A stretch of DNA of 64,000 bases from Nemertoderma westbladi (Eukaryota; Xenacoelomorpha; Nemertodermatida; Nemertodermatidae), in contig JAUCBJ010008984.1 in assembly GCA_032718475.1 (NCBI GenBank), positions 1 to 64,000 of the forward strand, read 5' to 3'. Shown piece by piece: positions 13,170 through 23,284 of the stretch; the stretch's first letter is position 1; each line of letters starts with the position of its first letter. The position numbers and the translations under genes were made by a program. The notes under the pieces were generated by a model. It ran no database searches. It was not told the origin of the DNA and saw only the letters and a program-made list of their open reading frames with translations.

Positions 13170-13725
13170 GTGTCGCTAACATTCTCGCTGTGGGGGTTTT
13201 AAGGGGTGCTGATTACATTTCTGATGTCAGTTTTCACGTTTACATAAATCTAGTCTGTCTGTTTGTCGGTAATTCTGTTAGTCAGTCTGTCAAAACATAA
13301 AAAATAATTCAAATTAACTAACATTCTCGCTATGGGGGTTTTAAGGGGTGCTGATTTCATTTCTGATGTCAGTTTTCAGGTTTACATTAATCTAGTTTGT
13401 CGGATTGTCGGTCTTTCTGTCAGTCAGTCAGTCTGTCAAAACTTTAAAAAGAATACAAACTAACTAACATTCTCGTTATGGGGGTTTTAATGGGTGCTGA
13501 TTTCATTTCAGATGTCAGTTTTCACGTTTAATAAATCTAGTCTGTCTGGCTGTTGGTCTGTCGGTCTTTCTGTCAGTCAGTCTGTCAAAACTTAAGAAAG
13601 TATACTAACTAACCAACATTCCCGCTATGGGGGTGTTAAGGGTTGCTGATTTCATTTCTGATGTCAGTTTACACGTTTACATAAATCCAGTCTGTCTGTC
13701 TGTCGGTCTTACTGTCAGTCTGTAC
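13170..13725 (+). repeat. ~146-bp tandem repeat, 4 copies
   Basis: Four head-to-tail copies starting near 13175, 13319, 13465 and 13611. Each contains CATTCTCGCTATGGGGGT, then GATTTCATTTCTGATGTCAG, then a run rich in CTGTCTGT and GTCAGTCAGTCTGTC. Divergence between copies is clearly higher than in the big satellites, so it is older or less homogenised. Confidence 0.9.
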
Positions 13726-13898
13726 TACTGTACTGTGGTTGGCATTACGCCATATATCTAACATTGATAATACAGTCTACAATAAAGCCTATCCTATCTA
13801 CAGTACAGAATGGATTTTTTGCCATGAAGAGCACTAAATGTCTTTAATACTATCCACCAGTATACCTAGACCAAGAGCCTTCCAATAAAACATGTATT

Positions 13899-13963
13899 GC
13901 AGCATGACGTCCACTGCATGTCTTAGTGTTGTCCATGGTGACATGCACTGGACGTCATAGGCT
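13899..13963. repeat. Inverted repeat (hairpin)
   Basis: ATGACGTCCACTGCATGTC and its reverse complement (one mismatch) are separated by about 21 bp. The outer flank ends in CTAAGGGG followed by TTAA, which resembles one end of a piggyBac-type element, but I could not find the matching left end. Confidence 0.6.
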
Positions 13964-14039
13964 CTAAGGGGTTAAGCAACACGGTCCCTACTTCGTCTGT
14001 CGACACCCCAGCCATTTTTCACCAATCATTTTTTAGAGT

Positions 14040-14310
14040 TTTTAAATTTTTTTGTTATTGGTGAAAGTTCTAGAACATTAGTAGATATGTTCTTTATGAT
14101 AGCTACCGGTAGTGTTTTTTGCTAGCTAGTATTTTTAGAAATTATAAAAAATGTGAAAGTCCATGATATTTCAGGTTAAACTGTTGAAGAATATATTAAT
14201 GACCAAAATAATTTCCAAAAATTACTAGCTAGTAAAAAATACTAGCTATATACCATAAAAAATCTACTAAGGTTCTAGAACATTCACTAATATAAAAAAG
14301 CAATCAAAAT
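14040..14310. repeat. MITE-like inverted repeat element
   Basis: Two arms of roughly 90-100 bp in inverted orientation. The left arm contains GTTCTAGAACATTAGTAGAT and GCTAGCTAGTATTTTTAGAA; the right arm contains their imperfect reverse complements, up to CTAAGGTTCTAGAACATTCA. There is no coding capacity. I cannot fix the exact ends or a target duplication. Confidence 0.6.
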
Positions 14311-14719
14311 CACAAAGAAATAAAAGTTAAAAAACTCATTCGGGACACTTTTGCTTAAGGAGTCAAAATTGTAGAAAAAATTACCGAAGTTTGCGACGTT
14401 TGCGAAATGCGCGACGTTTGCGAAATTCGCGAAGAATCCGTCAGTTTCTGTGCCCTAATGGGTTCGTGCCAAAACAATCAAATCTTACACACTTAACACA
14501 CACGAACTAATTTAAAGTGGGTATTAGTATGCCTGAATAATTACATAGAAATTAAGTTAATGAACGCTATTTCAACATGAAATCTACGGAATCAATACAC
14601 AACACACGCACACTACTGAATTTAAAAATTTATATAGATTTCAACTTATATTTGCCTACCTTTTAATGTGTGACTAATTTAATTATTCAACCCTATATAT
14701 TTGTAGCCTTTTTAATTTG

Positions 14720-15485
14720 TGCCTTTAATTGAATCAAACATTAAACTAAAATATATGTCACAATATTGGTCTGTCTGTAGCTGCTCAATGAATCCCTCAT
14801 AAATTTGTTAATTAGTCGCTGTTCATTCATTGAACATTTTAACACGTGCTGCTCGAAGACCCCACAACGTGTATTATTGCTGTGTTGGTTGCCAGAAAGT
14901 AAATTAGCACTCCGGTTTTCCATACCTCCGCTGGGATTTCATCTAATCCACTCGCTTTATGATTGGACATGCTTTTAATGCTTCATTGTACTGTAGTTCC
15001 CCAGGTGTGAAGTACCCTGTTTCTATAGGTGTGTCTTGTCATATATTTTCCTTGTAGGGCTGACCTCGATGTTTGGTGGCTGCCCAAGCAAGTTGCTGAA
15101 GTGATCTTTCCATTTCCCCACACGTTCTTCAGGACTATCAGTTTTATGCGCCCCTTAGAACAACCTTTCCGACCAGATATCTCATTTATAGTTTGTCAGG
15201 TAAGTCTTGATTGTTGCTGTTTGTCAGCAGTTGTTGTGTGTGTTGTGCAATTTTTTCAAGATTGTCCTGATGTACGTCTGATGGCTGATGTTGTAGGCCA
15301 ATTTAAGATCTTTAATGGCTTTCTCAACCTTGTTGATGTTTTCTGTTGTTGGTTGTTCGGTTTTTACTTTGTAGGCTATCTGAACAGCTACATCCGCACC
15401 CGGTTCAGTTTTACTTTCAGCTACTGTATATCAGGTATTGTTTTACTTTTAACATCTTCTCTCTTACAAGTAACCTCAGAGTCTT
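14720..15485 (-). pseudogene. Non-LTR retrotransposon RT-domain remnant
   Basis: Read on the minus strand, the stretch 15210 to 14890 translates in broken frames to the conserved linker and start of an RTE/CR1-like RT domain: 'DSPEERVGKWKDHFSNLLGQPP', then 'SMSNHKASGLDEIPAEVWKTG'. Several stops and frame shifts interrupt it, and the catalytic palm motifs are not present. A plus-strand frame over this region (15029-15487) is only its shadow. It may belong to the same broad family as the 1003-1430 remnant. Confidence 0.75.
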
Positions 15486-15579
15486 AAAGATTATACTGAA
15501 GGTTATTTCTAAAACAGTCTGAGATCTAGAAAATATGTGCCACTTATCAATCAGGTCGAAAGGATTATAAATATTAATA

Positions 15580-15740
15580 ACGAAATGGGAGAAGGTTTTT
15601 CACTTTCAGACATTTCGCCATCTAGGGGAAATGGGAGAACTGCAGATAAGCCCAGAGCTGCAGTTTGTTGTTTTACAGCTGAGTGAGAGCAGTATTTGGG
15701 TGAGCGCAGCACGCACACCCAAATTGTTTCACTATACTTT
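15580..15740 (-). repeat. Inverted copy of the 11160-11660 repeat
   Basis: The reverse complement contains CTAGATGGCGAAATGTCTGA followed by AAGTGAAAAACC and CCATTTCGTTATTAATA, matching the plus-strand copies 4 kb upstream. Confidence 0.65.
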
Positions 15741-15849
15741 CTTTTTGTTTGTAGTGTTGCAGTACCGGTAGGTGAGGCCAACAACACAACTGATTCGATT
15801 CCGTAATTATTAAAGTACTTTATTACCAGTATTGCATAATTGCTGCCTA

Positions 15850-16864
15850 ACATTATACTAGTCTGATAGTGCTAGTGTGTAGTCGAGTCGAGGTCGCTGA
15901 CCTTTGTAGTGGCCCGTCTAGTGCTTACATACAGACGCGACCCAGTACCATGTTGCTTGTGTACCATTTACCATTGTAGGGACTACCAAGTAATACCGGT
16001 CAGCCCGTAACAGTGTAGAAAGTAATCCAAATTAGGGACTCCAAATTGATCAAATCCAAAAAAGGCCTCGCGAATAATAATAATACAAAACGTTTTTATT
16101 GCTGGGGAAGACCCTCTATCCTTAACATATTATAAATCTTCGTAACAGTAACAGTGTAGGCTGTTTCCTGTTAGGTCAGTAGGTAGCCTACGACTGTACG
16201 ACAGTCTGACAGTACGAGTACGAGTACATCAGTCTGGCAGTAGGGCTGTTAGTTTAGTGTAAACTGTAACAGTGTAAAGTAATTTATCACCTTCTTACCG
16301 GTTCTTTTAACAAATAATGGATGTTCCGGTAACAGCTGAAAGGAGGAGGAAGAAGGCAACAGCTCGATACACTCATCACAATAACCAAGGTAGGCTTGAA
16401 ATTATCTGAGTATTTAAATTTATTCTAGGTATCCCTACAGTACATCAGTCAGTCAGTAGGCCTACGGTACCACTTCCAGTACAGCAGTAGTGTTGGTGTT
16501 CTGGCTGCAGGGCTGGCTGGTGGCTGGTAACGATAGAACGAGGTTAAAATAATACCGGTAATTATAATTCTGTAATTAGGGTTAAACGTTAAGGCAATTC
16601 ACGCAACCATTACCCACTGCCCACCACTGCACCAGCCACCAGTCTACCACTGTACCAATACATGCAATATATTCCAGTATTTTGATATTGATATTACTGT
16701 ATTAAAATAAAACATAAACTGTAAAACCAATTCCTGAATTCTTTATGTACTGATGTATGAAATTAGTTATTCTTCAATCTGTCAATTAGGCCTATAACAG
16801 TAAAAGCTGATAAGCCTACCTACTGACCTACTTAATTGAATTTACAACTCCCAACTGTATAAAC
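15850..16864 (+). other. Upstream region of the SCO1-like gene
   Basis: Non-coding, with short recurring words (TAACAGTGTA three times between 16008 and 16275; CAGTCAGTAGG-type tracts). It must hold the promoter, but I see no defined TATA box or binding site. A possible tiny exon (16317-16389) is listed separately. Confidence 0.4.
16317..16389 (+). CDS. Possible short first coding exon, unidentified
   Basis: An ATG opens 24 codons (MDVPVTAERRRKKATARYTH and on) that run into a plausible splice donor, CAAG|GTAGGC. The basic peptide is protein-like but too short to identify. It could also be the start of a retroelement gag. No matching acceptor exon was found; the next gene, SCO1-like, has its own complete frame. 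Confidence 0.2.
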
Positions 16865-17728
16865 ATGCGGATCCCAATCATTATGATTCCATATCGTCGT
16901 CCAGGCCGCCCTTCGTCGGTCTTCACGTTCACGTTTCGCCTTGGCAATGAGGTATCTAAACTCCCCGTTATGACTCGAATTATTCACACCAACGCGATTC
17001 AACGCCAACAAATAAAACCCCCGAGAATTGAGACGGACGCTGAGCGAATGGCAACGGAGCGCCGCCTAGCGGCCAAGGTGCCCATGTCGTGGACCTCCAC
17101 GGTCGTATCTCTCCTAGCTGGACTCGTCTTCCTTTACTTTCTCAACCGCTGGGGCGACCGGAAGAAGAAAGATATGCGGTTGTCTAAGAGCTACGGACGG
17201 GCCGATATCGGTGGTGCGTTCGAACTGACCACTCACACTGGGGAGCGGGTAACAGACAAGGACTTCCTCGGCAAGTGGCTTCTCGTCTACTTCGGGTTCA
17301 CTAACTGCCCCGATGTTTGTCCTGAGGAACTCGAGAAGATAGCCGCCACCCTCAACGTAGTTGGGAACGTTTTCGGCGCGGAACTATACTCCAAACTCGT
17401 TCCTCTGTTTGTAACCGTCGACCCTGCCAGAGATAGCGCGGAAGAGATTGGTAAATACGTACACGAGTTCCACCCGAGATTCATCGGGTTGACGGGAAAT
17501 AAAGAGGAAATCAATAAAGTCACTAAGACCTATAGGATTTATTACAGTGCTGGAGAGAAGGATAATAGAGGCGACTATATATTGGACCACAGTATAGTAA
17601 CCTACCTAATGGGGCCAGACGGGAAGTTTAGGTGCTACTTTACCAAGACTGACACCCCCGACTCTATCGCCGATACTATTCATAAGTATTTTAAGGAATA
17701 TAACATGTTGACAATGAAACCAAACTGA
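16865..17728 (+). CDS. SCO1: SCO1-like cytochrome c oxidase copper chaperone
   Basis: A complete 287-aa single-exon frame. SCO proteins sit in the mitochondrial inner membrane and deliver copper to the CuA site of cytochrome c oxidase subunit 2. Seen here: a basic, Arg-rich N terminus suited to mitochondrial import (residues 1-65), one membrane segment (about 77-95, TSTVVSLLAGLVFLYFL), then a thioredoxin-fold domain. The copper-binding CPDVC motif is at Cys148/Cys152, after YFGFTN; VTVDPARD is at about 183-190; and the copper-ligand His is His242 in YILDHS. Length is close to human SCO1 (about 300 aa). No frame break. The start is the first Met of the frame and gives a credible targeting peptide. 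SCO1 versus SCO2 cannot be told from one copy. The gene is intronless, unlike vertebrate SCO1. Confidence 0.95.
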   Translation: MRIPIIMIPYRRPGRPSSVFTFTFRLGNEVSKLPVMTRIIHTNAIQRQQIKPPRIETDAERMATERRLAAKVPMSWTSTVVSLLAGLVFLYFLNRWGDRKKKDMRLSKSYGRADIGGAFELTTHTGERVTDKDFLGKWLLVYFGFTNCPDVCPEELEKIAATLNVVGNVFGAELYSKLVPLFVTVDPARDSAEEIGKYVHEFHPRFIGLTGNKEEINKVTKTYRIYYSAGEKDNRGDYILDHSIVTYLMGPDGKFRCYFTKTDTPDSIADTIHKYFKEYNMLTMKPN

Positions 17729-18191
17729 TTTACTGCGGTTTGTTTGAATACTTGCAGTTTCACTCAGCTCAGCGGTGACGCAATGTTTATAAATATATAT
17801 CTAAAAACCAACTCAAACTTTTATATTATTAATGAATCCATATAAATATACACGGTGTCCCGTAAAGTTTGATATGATTTCTTATAATAATGTGAAATTA
17901 TGCTGAACGAAGAAATAATGAAATAAGTTGAGATGTTTACTGGAAACAAAATCATCATATTGTCACAAGCAATAATATATCAGGGTGTGGGGGGGGGGGG
18001 GGGGGGGCTTAATGTTTTTATATATATATAATTGTACCAAATTTTGAAGGACAACCTGAGCTGTATAATTATTACAGGCGTGTAAACATGTTATTTATAC
18101 TTCTAGTTAGGTGTGCAATATTCAAACAATTATTACCTATTAATTGATATTTTATAAATTGAACTGTTTCATATTATTTCAAAAGAATACG
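17729..18191. other. 3' flank of SCO1-like gene with poly-G tract
   Basis: AT-rich, no ORF of interest. No canonical AATAAA was seen close to the stop codon; ATAAATATA-type variants occur near 17790. A pure G run occupies 17989-18007. Confidence 0.5.
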
Positions 18192-20246
18192 TTCATAGTC
18201 GTTTACACAACTTTATAGTCCGCTCACACAACTTTATAATCCGCTCACACAACTTTATAGTCCGCTCACACAACTTTATAGTCCGCTTACACAACTTTAT
18301 AGTCCGCTCACCAAACTTTATAGCCGCTCACACAACTTTATAGTCCGCTCACACAACTTTATAGTCCGCTCACATAACTTTATAGTCCGCTCACACAACT
18401 TTATAGCCGCTCACACAACTTTATAGTCCGCTCACACAACTTTATAGCCGTTCACACAACTTTATAGTCCGCTCACACAACTTTATAGTCCGCTCACACA
18501 ACTTTATAGTCCGCTCACACAACTTTATAGTCCGCTTACACAACTTTATAGTCCGCTCACCAAACTTTATAGTCCGCTCACCAAACTTTATAGCCGCTCA
18601 CACAACTTTATAGTCCGCTCACCAAACTTTATAGCCGTTCACACAACTTTATAGTCCGCTCACACAACTTTATAGTCCGCTCACATAACTTTATAGTCCG
18701 CTCACACAACTTTATAGTCCACTCACACAACTTTATAGTCCGCTCACACAACTTTATAGCCGCTGACACAACTTTATAGTCCGCTCACACAACTTTATAG
18801 TCCGCTCACACAACTTTATAGTCCGCTCACACAACTTTATAGTCCGCTCACACAACTTTATAGTCCGCTCACACAACTTTATAGTCCGCTCACCAAACTT
18901 TATAGCCGTTCACACAACTTTATAGTCCGCTCACACAACTTTATAGTCCGCTCACACAACTTTATAGTCCGCTCACACAACTTTATAGTCCGCTTACACA
19001 ACTTTATAGTCCGCTCACCAAACTTTATAGCCGCTCACACAACTTTATAGTCCGCTCACACAACTTTATAGTCCGCTCACATAACTTTATAGTCCGCTCA
19101 CACAACTTTATAGCCGCTCACACAACTTTATAGTCCGCTCACACAACTTTATAGCCGTTCACACAACTTTATAGTCCGCTCACACAACTTTATAGTCCGC
19201 TCACACAACTTTATAGTCCGCTCACACAACTTTATAGCCGCTGACACAACTTTATAGTCCGCTCACACAACTTTATAGTCCGCTCACACAACTTTATAGT
19301 CCGTTCACACAACTTTATAGTCCGCTCACCAAACTTTATATCCGCTCACCAAACTTTATATCCGCTCACACAACTTTATAGTCCGCTCACACAACTTTAT
19401 AGTCCGCTCACACAACTTTATAGTCCGCTCACACAACTTTATAGTCCGCTCACACAACTTTATAGCCGCTGACACAACTTTATAGTCCGCTCACCAAACT
19501 TTATATCCGCTCACCAAACTTTATATCCGCTCACACAACTTTATAGTCCGCTCACACAACTTTATAGTCCGCTCACACAACTTTATAGTCCGCTCACACA
19601 ACTTTATAGTCCGCTCACACAACTTTATAGTCCGCTCACACAACTTTATAGTCCGCTCACACAACTTTATAGTCCGCTCACACATCTTTATAGCCGCTCA
19701 CACAACTTTATAGTCCGCTCACACAACTTCATAGTTTTCTCACACAAGTTTATGGTCCTCTCACCCAACTTTATAGTCCGCTCACACAACTTTATAGTCC
19801 GCTCACACAACTTTATAGTCCGCTCACACAACTTTATAGCCGCTCACACAACTTTATAGTCCGCTCACACAACTTTATAGTCCGCTCACCAAACTTTATA
19901 GCCGCTGACACAACTTTATAGTCCGCTCACACAACTTTATAGTCCGCTCACACAACTTTATAGTCCGCTCACACAACTTTATAGTCCGCTCACACAACTT
20001 TATAGTCCGCTCACACAACTTTATAGTCCGCTCACACAACTTTATAGTTTTCTCACACAAGTTTATGGTCCTCTCACCCAACTTTATAGTCCTCTCATAC
20101 AACTTTCTAGTCCTCTTACAAAACTTTATAACAGTTCACACAACTTTATAGTTTTCTCACACAAGTTTGTGGTCCTCTCATACAACTTTCTAGTCCTCTC
20201 ACAAAACTTTATATTCCTCTCACCTAACTTTATATTCCTCTTACAT
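18192..20246 (+). repeat. 21-bp tandem satellite, about 98 copies (left part)
   Basis: Head-to-tail 21-bp units (CTTTATAGTCCGCTCACA plus ACA). Frequent 20-bp variants lack a T (TATAGCCGCTC) or carry CCAAAC in place of CACAAC. The variants recur in blocks, so segments of several units were co-amplified. Copies become more divergent toward the right end. A hAT transposon interrupts the array after 20246, and it resumes at 22319. Confidence 0.97.
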
Positions 20247-20870
20247 TAGTGTTACAACGGGATCGGGATCCACAATTTTTGGGATTCGAGATCGGGATTG
20301 CAACTGTCTGGATCCCGATTTTCGGGATAGGTATTTTTAATTTTATTGCGGACCAACTCAACACAAACTTTAAATGCCCTGCCCTGGTCTCCATCTATAG
20401 GAGTTAAAAGTCTTTCGAGAAAGCTCATGTACTATAAAATGCCTGGATATGTAAAAATGTCTACTGCCTTTTTTTTTTCAAATGGTTCAAAGACATAGTA
20501 ATCCCACGTACGTATTTCATTTCATACGCATATAAATATTATCATATTCAATAAAAAGCAACACGTTTTCTATTATTTATAATAGTATAGGCATTTCATG
20601 TATCTATTTAATGAATGAATTTCAGACATAAATTTTCTATTCAGAAATCAGATATAAATCATGTAAATCAATCTATCCTTCATCAATCATTAGGGATGTA
20701 AGTTTTCCGGAAATACGATTTTTCAAGGAAATTTCCGGAAAAGTATACTTCACCCGTACTGCCGTCTTAAGGCAAAGTACCCTATCTCCAAAAATCGTGT
20801 TTTGAGTAATTTATACATGTTATACATGTTTGTTATACAAGTGGAATATTCCACTTGTCCGGAACCAGAA

Positions 20871-20981
20871 CAACTTTTACTGGAACACTTTTACTGGAAC
20901 ACTTTTACTGGAACACTTTTACTGGAACACTTTTACTGGAACACTTTTACTGGAACACTTTTACTGGAACACTTTTACCGG
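20871..20981 (+). repeat. 14-bp minisatellite, about 8 copies
   Basis: Near-perfect repeats of GGAACACTTTTACT inside the nested hAT element. Confidence 0.95.
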
Positions 20982-20995
20982 TGTACATTAGACAA

Positions 20996-21110
20996 CCTTA
21001 AAGTTGTAGCTTTTAAGGAATGTAGAGACGACCTTCAACGCTTATGTGTTGAAAGTTACCTGATTAATAGTTATAGGCCCCCATTAAATAAAATATTACC
21101 AGCGTTATAA
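20996..21110 (+). pseudogene. Possible GIY-YIG nuclease tail fragment
   Basis: The frame after the minisatellite ends with RLCVESYLINSYRPPLNKIL, which resembles the closing 'E..LI....P.LN' segment of GIY-YIG domains such as those of Penelope-like elements. The catalytic GIY and YIG motifs are not visible. This is a weak resemblance over about 25 residues. Confidence 0.25.
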
Positions 21111-22318
21111 GTGCAGTAGTGCTGTCTATTGGATCTTTGTGTAATATAGTTGTAAATATTATATGTAAATAAAACACAATTTTAATATGTACTATTAACC
21201 CATCGATTTGTAATTCCTTAGTGTAAATAGTTAGAAATTGTTAAACCACCGATTTATAATAGTGTGAATAGATAGAAATTTTTATATCTCAATTTTTTTA
21301 TGATTTTTCGCTATACCCGTCTAATAATATATGCAATTATATAGTACCACCTATTTGTGCTCGCCCCACTATGTGCCTTATCCTAATACATACTTTATAG
21401 AGGTACCGCTAACTTTGTTATTTACTGTTGTGCAGTGTAGTTTTACAGTTCGGTTTAGTGTTTCAGTTTATATAGAGTCTGAAGAATGGCCTAGGCCAGA
21501 AAGTACTCACTTAAATTAATTAAATTATTTTTTACCGTTGGGGAAGACCCATATCTATTTGTATTTATTTAACTTGGTTTCATTTGATAGAGCGCCTTAA
21601 TTAGGCCGGTGTGTACAATAAAAAAATTTTCATAAAATTTTGAGATATGGCATTCTGCATTAAGACAGCAGCGTAGTTGCGACCACAAGAGCCAAGACAA
21701 CGAACCACCTCAACATAACTAAGTAGGAATCCCTTGTTTCCATTGTTTACTCTACTTGTGTTTTCCTATGTGTTTTCAGATTCAGAATGTTTATAAAACT
21801 GAGAAAATAGCAGGAGGTAAAATTGTGAAAGATTTAAAATTGAAAATGTATCAATATCCGAAATTGCGTTCAATATAAAACATCCAGTTAATAATGAAAT
21901 TGACAAAACACAAAGTCACTCATCTTTTTTTAGTTCAAATCGTATTATTACTATTTTATCCAATTATTAATATGAGGTTATTTCTGTAAATATTTACTAT
22001 TAAAAGTAAACTTTTTATAATAAATTAATAAAATAGGAAATTTTCGGAAATTTCCTTACATTTCTTGACTCACATCCCTATCAATCATCCAATGAAAATC
22101 CTCTAAAATTTTTGTTTTTGACAAAAAATTTGTTTATGTTTGTGGCAAAAATTCTATATTTTTTTACAATTTTACAAATTTTATGCTGCACGGCATATAA
22201 ATTCAGAAAAATCCCGAAAAATCCCGATATTTTTCCATCGGGATCGGAATGGGATCAGGATTTTCCATCGGGATCCCGATTTTCGGGGCCGGGATCCCGT
22301 TGCAACACTATCTTACAT

Positions 22319-22550
22319 AACTTTATATTTTTTTATAGCCGTTTACACAACTTTTTAGTTTTCTCACCACGTTATTATGGTCCTCTTACCCAACTTTATA
22401 GTCCACTCACACAACTTTCTAGTACGCTCACCAAACTTTATAGCCGTTCACACAACTTTATAGTTTTCTGACACAACTTTATATCCTCTCACCCAACTTT
22501 CCAGTCCGCTCACACATCCGTTCACTCCGGTTGTACTCCGTTCACACAAC
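22319..22550 (+). repeat. 21-bp satellite, right part after the hAT insertion
   Basis: Degenerate units with CACACAACTTTATAG and related words resume right after the second copy of the target duplication and fade out by about 22550. This is the right edge of the array beginning at 18192. Confidence 0.85.
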
Positions 22551-23284
22551 CGGTTATAACAATTTAGTCTGCTTCTCGGAACTCAGGTCAGTTTAACTTA
22601 TCTATTCCGCCCATTCTCACAACTACATGGTTCGTGTACACAACTTAAATGCCATAACGTTGTTAACTTTCAAAGAAGTAGATGATATCTGCGAAATGTT
22701 CTCAATCTATTTTAATTATTTGCAATTCTAAAATTGTGGTTTCTACTAATGCATGCCTTACCTGTAATCGAAAATAATTTAATTAATATACTGTATATAC
22801 TATTCCTTACATGGTCCATTCCATGTTACGTGTGTTTCATCCTCATGCGATTTTTGAAGTTCATCATGCAAATTTTATTAGAAAACACTTCACAAACATT
22901 AACTTATAGTTTCTGTATAATTGTTTGGTTATTCCATGTTGTGTGTGTGAAATATTATTGAACAAAAGTAAATATTAGATTCTCAGTAAGCATTTAAAAA
23001 AGTGTTTTATGTGTGTTACACATGAAATGCACCCAAAATTGGACAAATAATGTAAGTTAAATTTCATGAAAATCAAGAGTATTAGTAATTCAGAGCAGTG
23101 ACTATCCGATATAATTAGATATCTAAAATGATAAATAACATAGTTGCAAGGAATAAAACCAATTCTGACTAAAGTAGTAGTTACGTGTGTTACGTTACAT
23201 GTGTTACATTTAAGACCACTACTTCATTTGCAAATTAAATTATGTTCATTCATATTGTATACAAATATATGTTTTATATAATAA

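Larger units (their letters stand above)
20691..22080. mobile_element. Second hAT-type element nested in the first, 1,390 bp
   Basis: It starts TAGGGATGTAAG and ends CTCACATCCCTA (inverted ends, hAT consensus), flanked by a perfect 8-bp duplication TCAATCAT (20683-20690 and 22081-22088). Near the ends, AAATTTCCGGAAAA and TTTTCGGAAATTTCC form a second inverted segment. No transposase was recognised; the interior holds a 14-bp minisatellite and a possible GIY-YIG-like fragment. It inserted after the outer hAT. Confidence 0.9.
20247..22310. mobile_element. Non-autonomous hAT transposon (outer), 2,064 bp
   Basis: The left end TAGTGTTACAACGGGATC and the right end GATCCCGTTGCAACACTA are inverted repeats with one mismatch and fit the hAT terminal consensus (YARNG). 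They are flanked by a perfect 8-bp target duplication, TCTTACAT (20239-20246 and 22311-22318), the size diagnostic of hAT. Subterminal regions are crowded with CGGGATC/GATCCCG words, a likely transposase-binding pattern. No transposase frame is present, so it moved using a transposase encoded elsewhere. Without the nested element it is about 666 bp. Confidence 0.9.

Noticed and set aside
13850-13976. piggyBac-type element ending in GGGG-TTAA
   Set aside because: Only a right end and an internal hairpin are visible; no matching left TTAA-CCCC end.
15029-15487. A 152-codon hydrophobic plus-strand frame
   Set aside because: It is the antisense shadow of a broken reverse transcriptase on the minus strand.
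15885-15905. AGGTCGCTGACCT palindrome resembling a nuclear-receptor site upstream of the SCO1-like gene
   Set aside because: Half-site spacing does not fit a standard element and such a short palindrome occurs by chance.
17287-17590. Minus-strand frames inside the SCO1-like gene
   Set aside because: Shadow frames opposite a clearly conserved coding sequence.
22112-22471. A 119-codon frame crossing the right end of the outer hAT
   Set aside because: It spans transposon end, target duplication and satellite; no protein-like conservation.
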